From contig CANKLK010000146.1 in the NCBI GenBank assembly GCA_947482805.1, positions 1 through 5,321 on the forward strand: a stretch of 5,321 nt of DNA, in the 5' to 3' direction. Below, in pieces: positions 1-5,321 of the stretch. Source of the DNA: Flavobacteriaceae bacterium (GTDB taxonomy: Bacteria > Bacteroidota > Bacteroidia > Flavobacteriales > Flavobacteriaceae). Below the pieces are notes generated by a model. That model saw only the letters and a program-made list of their open reading frames with translations. It was not told the DNA's origin and did no database searches. The position numbers and the translations under genes are program-made. Within the stretch, counting starts at the first letter, position 1; every line of letters starts with the position of its first letter.

Positions 1-301
1 CCTTTCTAATTTCATAAAGGGAGTACATGTTGAAAATTTTACCACCTCAATAATTGTTGCTATAGTTTTAGGATTGCTAAATATATTTGTTAAACCTATC
101 CTTATTCTTTTCACTCTTCCGGTAACTGTATTTACTTTGGGTTTATTTCTGCTTGTAATAAATGCAATTTTGATTTTATTGTGTGCTAAAATTGTTGGTG
201 GTTTCAGAGTAGATTCTTTTTTTACTGCATTACTATTTAGTATTGTTCTTTCGCTTTTACAATCAATTATTTATCGATTGTTAAAAGATGAAAAAAATTA
301 A
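1..301 (+). CDS. Phage holin family (PF04020-like) small membrane protein, 5'-truncated by window edge
   Basis: The frame is open from the left edge to the TAA at 299-301, giving 99 visible residues with the start outside the window. A TTG at 74 lies inside a conserved hydrophobic segment and is not a plausible start. Family members are usually about 110-120 residues, so roughly 10-20 residues are missing. The visible part has about three hydrophobic helices (residues about 15-30, 33-63 possibly as two, and 73-92), the family-like stretch NIFVKPILILFTLPVT, then TLGLFLLVINA, and a short charged tail (KDEKN). Two GxxV[ED] segments, at residues 7-27 and 67-87, look like an internal repeat. Despite the 'holin' name, such proteins are widespread in chromosomes without phages and their role is not established; I see no phage genes here. 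The next gene starts 5 bp downstream on the same strand, suggesting co-transcription. Confidence 0.85.
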   Translation, partial: LSNFIKGVHVENFTTSIIVAIVLGLLNIFVKPILILFTLPVTVFTLGLFLLVINAILILLCAKIVGGFRVDSFFTALLFSIVLSLLQSIIYRLLKDEKN

Positions 302-306
302 GTAGG

Positions 307-1092
307 ATGAAAAAGCATTTATCTTTACTCCGGATTCTAATTTTATTTCTTTCCTTATTTTTATTTTCTTCTTCTATTGGTATTGCTATTAAATCATATG
401 ATTTACAGGATCACAACCCTTTTGCCTATTTGCCAACTTCTACAACAAAACAGGTTATTAAGCACCGTTATTATGCGCTTTCTTATAATGAAAAATACGA
501 ACAAGCAGAATGGGTTTGCTATTTTTTAAGAAGTGAAAACGAAGGAATTGGACATTTTAAAAGACCTCGATTTATCAATGACTCTAAAGTATCCACTGAG
601 TCTGCTGATTCTGATAACTATAAAAAATCGGGTTATGATAGAGGTCATTTGTGCGCAGCTGCTGACATGAGGTTTTCAAAAAGTGCTTATGACGATACTT
701 TTTTTACTTCCAATATTGCTCCTCAAAAACATAATTTTAATGGGGGTATTTGGAAACAATTAGAAGATAAATCCAGGTATTGGGCGACTAAATATAATGG
801 TATTTATGTGGTTACAGGCGGCATATTACAAAAAGGATTGCCAACTATTGGCTCTGAAAAAGTAGCGGTTCCAAATTATTTTTATAAAATTCTATATTGT
901 AATTTTAAAGGAAAAAATAAAATGGTTGCTTTCTTAATGCCAAGTGTAAAAAGTAAAGACCCTTTATATAAGTTTGTAGTTTCTGTTGATGCAATTGAAA
1001 AAATGACGGGAATTGACTTTTTTCCTCAATTAAATGATTCCGTTGAAAATGAACTGGAGCGAAAAAGCGATTATAAAGCTTGGGCTTTTTGA
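307..1092 (+). CDS. DNA/RNA non-specific endonuclease, probably exported (Serratia nuclease-like, PF01223)
   Basis: This is a complete 261-residue protein. A basic N-terminus (MKK) is followed by a hydrophobic stretch at about residues 6-28, read as a signal peptide or membrane anchor; no lipobox cysteine is visible. The catalytic core follows: a KRPRF segment at 85-89 that may supply the conserved arginine, the DRGH motif at 111-114 with H114 as the general base, and N145 and E153 in NGGIWKQLE. The 8-residue N-to-E spacing matches Asn119 and Glu127 of Serratia nuclease, where the Asn binds the catalytic Mg2+. The family cleaves single- and double-stranded DNA and RNA without sequence preference. 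An exported form would act in the periplasm or outside, for example in nutrient scavenging or eDNA turnover (inference). The ATG at 307 is preceded directly by GTAGG, too close for a normal ribosome binding site, so translation may be coupled to the gene ending at 301. The active site looks intact. Confidence 0.93.
   Translation: MKKHLSLLRILILFLSLFLFSSSIGIAIKSYDLQDHNPFAYLPTSTTKQVIKHRYYALSYNEKYEQAEWVCYFLRSENEGIGHFKRPRFINDSKVSTESADSDNYKKSGYDRGHLCAAADMRFSKSAYDDTFFTSNIAPQKHNFNGGIWKQLEDKSRYWATKYNGIYVVTGGILQKGLPTIGSEKVAVPNYFYKILYCNFKGKNKMVAFLMPSVKSKDPLYKFVVSVDAIEKMTGIDFFPQLNDSVENELERKSDYKAWAF
1062..1090. terminator. Candidate bidirectional terminator hairpin at the convergent junction
   Basis: AAAAAGC at 1062-1068 is perfectly complementary to GCTTTTT at 1084-1090, giving a 7-bp stem with a 15-base loop. 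A shorter alternative, AAAGC (1075-1079) with GCTTT (1084-1088) around a TTGG loop, lies inside it. The T run at 1086-1090 sits in the last codons of the nuclease gene, and the TGA stop begins with its last T. On the other strand the palindrome lies just past the rodA stop at 1101. It is the only hairpin I found where both units must end. The stem is short and AT-rich, and the T-tract is part of the stem itself, so termination strength is doubtful. Confidence 0.3.
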
Positions 1093-1100
1093 TGTATTAG

Positions 1101-2363
1101 TTACCACTCATTTACTTTATTGGCATCCATTTTTAAGAAAATAAACAATAAAATGGTAAAGCCCCAAAGTCCGGATCCTCCATAGGAAAAGAAAGGTAGT
1201 GGTACTCCAATAGTTGGAAAAATTCCTGCAACCATGGCTATATTTACAAAGAAGTGAATGAACAATATTCCTGCAACACATTGCCCATAAATCCTACTGA
1301 ATTTTGTTTTTTGTCTTTCGGCGAGATAGATTATTCTCAATAATAAACCTGCAAATAGTCCGATTACAATTAGTGAACCCAGAAATCCCCATTCTTCACC
1401 CACAGTGGTAAAGATGTAATCGGTATGTTGCTCTGGTACAAATCCACCTTTTGTTTGAGTACCTTCTAGAAATCCTTTCCCAAACCAACCTCCAGAACCT
1501 ATCGCAATTTCCGACTGATTGGTATTGTATCCAATGCCTTTCATATCCACTGCTTTACCCAATAAAATATTGAAACGATCGCGGTGGTGTTGTTTAAAAA
1601 CGTGATCAAAAATATAATCTACTGAAAATACATAACCTGAAATTAATAAAAATAATATCGCACTTGCTAAACTATTTCTGTTACCAATTCTGCTTTTTAA
1701 GTAGTAAAATACAATTGCTACTAGTGCCATAATTATTACAGCCCAAGGTTCAAAAAGCAATGACATTACAAACAAGATTATGGCTACAAAACCAGTCCAT
1801 AAATACCAGGAAGGCAATCCTTCTCGGTAGAGTACCAATAAGAAAACACTAAAAATTAAAGCGCTTCCGGGATCGGGTTGAGGTAAAATCAACATGATTG
1901 GTAAAAAAATAATCAAAAGTGTCTGTATTTGTCGGTTCAAATCTTTTAAATTTACCTGAACATCACTCAAATATTTGGCTAATGCCAAAGCTGTTGCTGC
2001 TTTTGCAAATTCTGAAGGCTGCAAAGTAAAACCGCCAATTGCATACCAACAGCGTTGTCCTGCAATTGTTTTCCCTGCTACAAATAAGCCTGCTAATAAA
2101 ACTAAGGCAACGCCAAAAATAACACTAGAATACTTTTCATAGAATTTTGCATCTACTGACAATATCATAAATACCATTGGAATAGTAAAGAAAATAAATA
2201 GCATCTGTTTGCCATATATTTGAGTGAAATCAAAAAGCGAAGCGTCTTCAACTGTTGATGACAATGAAGAGGAATAAATGTTTAACCATCCTAATATTAC
2301 CAAAATAATATAGATCCCTACACTAATCCAATCTAAGTTTTTTGTTACGCTTTGGTTTTTCAT
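1101..2363 (-). CDS. rodA: RodA, SEDS-family peptidoglycan glycosyltransferase
   Basis: This is a complete 420-residue polytopic inner-membrane protein that polymerises lipid II into glycan strands for lateral wall growth, paired with PBP2. SEDS signatures are clear: QPSEFAK at 115-121, QPDPGSAL at 162-169, a loop with IAIGSGGWFGKG at 286-297, EQHTDYIF at 311-318 with D315 matching the catalytic Asp (Asp262 in E. coli RodA), and GVPLPFFSYGGSG at 386-398. About 10-12 hydrophobic segments are visible. It is about 50 residues longer than E. coli RodA (370). Most of the extra length lies around residues 200-250, between QPDPGSAL and the catalytic loop, as two apparent added helices. RodA rather than FtsW is supported by the adjacent PBP2 gene, 5 bp upstream in transcription order. 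The ATG at 2363 has only an A-rich leader (AGAATTAATTGAA) and no Shine-Dalgarno, as is common in Bacteroidota. It is the last gene of the operon in this window. Confidence 0.97.
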   Translation of the reverse strand: MKNQSVTKNLDWISVGIYIILVILGWLNIYSSSLSSTVEDASLFDFTQIYGKQMLFIFFTIPMVFMILSVDAKFYEKYSSVIFGVALVLLAGLFVAGKTIAGQRCWYAIGGFTLQPSEFAKAATALALAKYLSDVQVNLKDLNRQIQTLLIIFLPIMLILPQPDPGSALIFSVFLLVLYREGLPSWYLWTGFVAIILFVMSLLFEPWAVIIMALVAIVFYYLKSRIGNRNSLASAILFLLISGYVFSVDYIFDHVFKQHHRDRFNILLGKAVDMKGIGYNTNQSEIAIGSGGWFGKGFLEGTQTKGGFVPEQHTDYIFTTVGEEWGFLGSLIVIGLFAGLLLRIIYLAERQKTKFSRIYGQCVAGILFIHFFVNIAMVAGIFPTIGVPLPFFSYGGSGLWGFTILLFIFLKMDANKVNEW

Positions 2364-2368
2364 TTCAA

Positions 2369-4258
2369 TTAATTCTCTGGGCTTTCTTCAATTTTTGGTA
2401 TCAATAAAGAATCTACTTTAGTTTTAATATACTTATCGTATTCTCCTTGTAAACTTACTTCAAACATTCTTTTTTCTAAATCGGTTCGAGAAATCTTCCC
2501 TTTTAGATATTTTTCAATCATTAAAACAGCAATTGGTCCAGCATTTCTAGCGCCATAGTATCCGTTTTCTACAAGGACAGCTATAGCTATTCTGGGACGA
2601 TCCTTTGGTGCAAAAGCAACAAAAATGGAATGATCTTGAAGTTTTGTTCTTTTGCCATTTATTTTTGCAAAATTTTCAGCTGTTCCAGTTTTTCCACAAA
2701 TATCAATTCCTTTCACCTGAAGAGCATTTCCAGTTCCTCCAGGATAATTAAAAACTCCAAACAACCCTTCAACAACAGGGTCAAAATATTTTCTGTCAAC
2801 AGTTGTTTGGTGTTTTATTCTAAATTTGGGATCTATTTGTTCCCCTTTTATTTTCTTTATGATGTGAGGCGTATAGTAGTAACCTCTATTGGCAACAGTA
2901 GCCATCATATTTGCCAGTTGTATAGGTGTCATCAATACCTCACCTTGTCCAATTGAATTAGAAACGATCGTTTTACTATCCCAGTGCCATCCTGGATACA
3001 TTTTGTTATAAGTATTTCCTGTTGGAACTTTCCCTTTTTTCCCAGTAGGTAAATCGTAGCCCATAAATTGGCCTAAGCCAAAACTTTTTACGTGTTTACT
3101 CCAAATATTTACTGCCGACTCAGGTCTCAAATATTTATTAATAATTTTCATGTAAACATTTCCGAAATAAGAGTTACAAGACAAGGCAATTCCGTTGTGC
3201 AATTGATGGGGTCCTGACCCGTGACATTTCATGAATCGTCCTCTGGCATAACTAAATCCATGGTTACACATGAAAGTGGTTTGTTCGTTGATTACCTTTT
3301 CTTGCAAACCAATAAGTCCTGTAATTATTTTAAATGGTGATCCAGGAGGATATTCTGCTAATAATCCTCTGTCGTACAATGGTTTTGAAATGGAATCGTT
3401 ATATAATTTGGTGTAATTTTTTGATCGCTGTCTTCCTACAAGAATTGCAGGATCATAAGATGGAGCAGTTACCAATGCTAATATTTCTCCTGTAGAAGGT
3501 TCGATAGCCACAATTCCACCACGTTTATTGATCATTAATTGTTCACCATATTTTTGCAATTCTGCAGAAATAGAAAGATTTATATCTTCACCTTGAACCG
3601 CAATCGTATCGTATTTTCCTTCTTTGTAGGAACCAATTTCTTTATTGAATTTATCCTTTTGAATGTATTTTACTCCCTTTATTCCTCTTAATGTGATTTC
3701 GTAACTTTCTTCAACTCCTTGTTTTCCAATAAAATCACCGCTATTGTAGTAAGGATTTTTTCCAACTTCTTTTTCACTTACTTGTGTTATAGACCCGAAA
3801 ACATTGGCTCCAGCCGAAACTTGATAATCTCTTAAGGAACGTTTTTGAATATAAAAACCTTCAAATTTTCTAATTTTTTCTTGAAAAGCAGCATATTCTA
3901 ACTTATTTAATTGAGGTAAAAAAACAGAAGGGAGTCGTGGACTATAAACTTTTGCCTTCGTCATTCGCTCACCAAAATATTCTTTGGTAATATTTAGCAG
4001 TGTACAGAATTCTGAAGTATCAATTTTTTTTATATCACGAGGAATTACCATGATATCATAGGAAGGCTGGTTGGCAACTAGTAATTTACCATATCTGTCG
4101 TAAATATAACCCCTTTCTGGATAGTCATATTTAATTTTAATGGCATTATTTTCTGATTGTAATTTGAAGGTGTCATTAACTACTTGTAGGTAAAAAATTC
4201 TTATTAATAGCAATGAGGTAGCAATAATAATAATTAAGGGAAGTAGTGCTTTTCTCAT
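2369..4258 (-). CDS. mrdA: Penicillin-binding protein 2, elongasome transpeptidase
   Basis: This is a complete 629-residue class B PBP that cross-links peptidoglycan in the periplasm during cell elongation and pairs with RodA. A single N-terminal membrane anchor (about residues 4-27) is followed by the pedestal/dimerisation domain, starting at ERGYIYDRYGKLLVANQPSYD (49-68) and including NSGDFIGKQGVEESYE (172-187). The transpeptidase domain runs from about 245 to 585. Its motifs are S307-P-F-K310 (acylated serine and lysine, in YPPGSPFK), S360-C-N362, and K523-T-G525 in CGKTGTAEN. All three are intact, so the enzyme should be active and bind beta-lactams. C331, C345, H351 and C361 line up as a possible metal site (see findings). 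A charged tail of about 40 residues follows the domain. The ATG at 4256-4258 overlaps the mreD TGA by 4 bases (ATGA), implying translational coupling. No Shine-Dalgarno is seen. Confidence 0.97.
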   Translation of the reverse strand: MRKALLPLIIIIATSLLLIRIFYLQVVNDTFKLQSENNAIKIKYDYPERGYIYDRYGKLLVANQPSYDIMVIPRDIKKIDTSEFCTLLNITKEYFGERMTKAKVYSPRLPSVFLPQLNKLEYAAFQEKIRKFEGFYIQKRSLRDYQVSAGANVFGSITQVSEKEVGKNPYYNSGDFIGKQGVEESYEITLRGIKGVKYIQKDKFNKEIGSYKEGKYDTIAVQGEDINLSISAELQKYGEQLMINKRGGIVAIEPSTGEILALVTAPSYDPAILVGRQRSKNYTKLYNDSISKPLYDRGLLAEYPPGSPFKIITGLIGLQEKVINEQTTFMCNHGFSYARGRFMKCHGSGPHQLHNGIALSCNSYFGNVYMKIINKYLRPESAVNIWSKHVKSFGLGQFMGYDLPTGKKGKVPTGNTYNKMYPGWHWDSKTIVSNSIGQGEVLMTPIQLANMMATVANRGYYYTPHIIKKIKGEQIDPKFRIKHQTTVDRKYFDPVVEGLFGVFNYPGGTGNALQVKGIDICGKTGTAENFAKINGKRTKLQDHSIFVAFAPKDRPRIAIAVLVENGYYGARNAGPIAVLMIEKYLKGKISRTDLEKRMFEVSLQGEYDKYIKTKVDSLLIPKIEESPEN

Positions 4259-4761
4259 CGTTTACTTGGCTTAAAAATATAGATTAAGAGAATACATATA
4301 AGCAAGGTAAATAGTGTTCCTATTATAGTTCTAAGCAATATATCCCATAGCGAACTCAATTGAAAAACTTCTAAAATAAAAAGGGTAAAATGATGAATTA
4401 CTACCGAAACGAGTAAAAATGAAAATCGCTCTGGAGTTAATACATCATTGATTTTAATGGTTTGGTATTCATAACTTACTCCAAATGCAAATTTGAAAAT
4501 ATAGGGTCTAGCATATGCCAATATTAAACAGGCTGCTGCGTGTACTCCTCCAGAATTGCTGAATAAATCCATAGTAATTCCCAGAAGAAAACTGGTAACA
4601 ATCAATAATTGTTTGTTGCCATTTACTGGAAATAATAGGATAAATAAAATATAGGGAAATGGATTTATATAACCGAATAAATCAATATTATTGAATATAA
4701 TTATCTGTGCGGAAAGCAACAAGAAAAATCGAACGAAGCTCATTATTACTGCGCTATTCAT
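4255..4761 (-). CDS. mreD: Rod shape-determining membrane protein MreD
   Basis: This is a complete 168-residue hydrophobic protein with about five to six membrane helices (about residues 7-25, 33-47, 51-66, 73-90, 112-131 and 139-163) and a basic tail, KPSKR. The segment GYINPFPYILFILLFP (30-45) and the G61xxxD65 ... GG (71-72) xxAA stretch match MreD proteins of Bacteroidota as I recall them. MreD is an integral membrane partner of MreC and helps link cytoplasmic MreB to the periplasmic RodA-PBP2 synthase; no enzymatic activity is known. Identity rests on the hydropathy pattern, size, these motifs, and above all its position between mreC and mrdA. Its start (ATG at 4759-4761) lies inside the end of mreC, with an 8-base overlap in a different frame. 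Its stop overlaps the mrdA start by 4 bases. The start context is A-rich without a Shine-Dalgarno. Confidence 0.93.
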   Translation of the reverse strand: MNSAVIMSFVRFFLLLSAQIIIFNNIDLFGYINPFPYILFILLFPVNGNKQLLIVTSFLLGITMDLFSNSGGVHAAACLILAYARPYIFKFAFGVSYEYQTIKINDVLTPERFSFLLVSVVIHHFTLFILEVFQLSSLWDILLRTIIGTLFTLLICILLIYIFKPSKR

Positions 4762-5321
4762 TTTTTGTTTGGTTTTCTAAGTTGATAATTTCCTCACTGT
4801 CTTTGTTTTTTATGATATAAACATGACCTAGATTAGTCATGTCATTAAATAATTTCACATTTAGAGTGTAGTAATTGGTTTGGTTGTCGATATATATTTT
4901 ATCGATTGTACCAATATTAACATTTTCTGGAAAAATTACGGATTGCCCACCGGTAACAATAGTATCTCCTTTTCTAATCGCTGCCAATCTTGGCACATCA
5001 ATTAATTGAACAAAACCCGTATTTTTCCCATCCCAAATTAGAGATCCAAAATGATTTGTTTTTTTAATTTTAGCATTAATTTGAGATTTTCTATTTAAAA
5101 TACTCACTACTGTTGCGTATTTTTCAGAAGTTTTATCCACAATTCCAATTATCCCCAGGCTATTGATTACTCCCATATCGGGTTTAATTCCTGCTTTTTC
5201 ACCCCCCTTTATAGTGATGTAATTTTCGTAAACATTATAAGAATTGTGAATCACTTTTGAAACAATTAAATTCACTTTGTCCACCCCTTTTATGCTGTCA
5301 AAACTTGGAACTAAAGTGGAA
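4754..5321 (-). CDS. mreC: Rod shape-determining protein MreC, N-terminal part cut off by window edge
   Basis: The frame is open to the right edge, leaving 188 C-terminal residues and a TAG at 4754-4756. A GTG at 5282-5284 is internal: the 12 residues encoded before it continue the reading frame and the real start lies outside the window. Bacteroidota MreC is usually about 270-300 residues, so the cytoplasmic tail, membrane anchor and coiled coil are missing here. What remains is the periplasmic double beta-barrel domain (PF04085-like). It includes VIHNSYNVYENYITIKGGEKAG near its start, then GVINSLGIIGIVD, VPRLAAIRKGDTIVTGG and GGQSVIFPENVNIGTID, followed by a charged tail. MreC is a periplasmic scaffold that binds PBP2 and is thought to switch the RodA-PBP2 pair to its active state. 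Overlap with mreD by 8 bases supports a single transcript. Confidence 0.95.
   Translation of the reverse strand, partial: STLVPSFDSIKGVDKVNLIVSKVIHNSYNVYENYITIKGGEKAGIKPDMGVINSLGIIGIVDKTSEKYATVVSILNRKSQINAKIKKTNHFGSLIWDGKNTGFVQLIDVPRLAAIRKGDTIVTGGQSVIFPENVNIGTIDKIYIDNQTNYYTLNVKLFNDMTNLGHVYIIKNKDSEEIINLENQTKNE

Larger units (their letters stand above)
1101..5321 (-). other. mreC-mreD-mrdA-rodA elongasome operon (mreB expected upstream, beyond the right edge)
   Basis: Four genes run on the - strand with junctions of -8, -4 and +5 bases, leaving no room for internal intergenic promoters or terminators. This order is the standard one for the rod-shape cluster in many bacteria, where mreB precedes mreC. 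The promoter must lie outside the window, so regulation cannot be read here. The tight coupling suggests near-stoichiometric production of the membrane partners MreC, MreD, PBP2 and RodA. Confidence 0.85.

Noticed and set aside
74..76. TTG as start of the holin-like gene
   Set aside because: The frame continues upstream to the window edge with family-like sequence (including the first copy of the internal repeat), so TTG is an internal leucine codon.
1..1092. Prophage or lysis cassette, suggested by 'holin' plus nuclease
   Set aside because: There are no endolysin, structural, integrase or terminase genes in the window. Holin-family-4 proteins are common chromosomal genes and the neighbouring operon is core cell-wall machinery.
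2630..2956. A 108-residue open frame on the + strand
   Set aside because: It lies wholly antisense within mrdA, across the conserved transpeptidase region with the KTG motif. It is rich in Ser/Phe/Ile from reversed AT-rich codons and has no recognisable domain.
5282..5284. GTG as start of mreC
   Set aside because: The frame stays open to the right edge, and a start here would remove the membrane anchor and coiled coil that MreC requires.
1..5321. tRNA, rRNA, CRISPR, IS element or riboswitch
   Set aside because: No direct repeat array, terminal inverted repeats, transposase frame or RNA-gene pattern was seen, and the gaps between genes are at most 8 bp.

Overview
The window is AT-rich chromosomal DNA. 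It most likely comes from a member of the Bacteroidota, probably Flavobacteriaceae and possibly Flavobacterium. The evidence is the low GC content by eye, the lack of Shine-Dalgarno sequences in front of most genes, the order mreC-mreD-mrdA-rodA, and protein signatures that look flavobacterial (an MreD with a YINPFPYILFILLFP segment, and a PBP2 with SPFK as its catalytic tetrad). The genus is inferred from memory of such proteins, not from a search.

Left part, + strand (1-1092): the 3' end of a small membrane protein of the 'phage holin family 4' type (PF04020-like), cut by the left edge. Five bases later comes a complete gene for an exported DNA/RNA non-specific endonuclease with an intact DRGH / N...E active site. 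The two are probably co-transcribed from a promoter outside the window.

Right part, - strand (1101-5321): the downstream half of the rod-shape (elongasome) operon. Read in transcription order it holds mreC (N-terminal part cut by the right edge), mreD, mrdA (PBP2) and rodA. Junctions are very tight: 8-bp overlap, 4-bp ATGA overlap and 5-bp gap. Together they encode the lateral-wall peptidoglycan machine. RodA (SEDS glycosyltransferase) polymerises glycan strands, PBP2 cross-links them, and MreC and MreD connect and regulate the pair relative to MreB, which is normally encoded just upstream of mreC.

The two transcription units converge, with only 8 bp between the nuclease stop and the rodA stop. 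There is no intergenic stretch longer than 8 bp, so the window is almost entirely coding. I see no RNA genes, insertion sequences, CRISPR arrays or phage structural genes, and no sign of a novel multi-gene system. The points most worth a second look are a possible Cys/His metal site in PBP2, an apparent two-helix insertion in RodA relative to the E. coli protein, and a palindrome at the convergent junction that may serve as a shared terminator.
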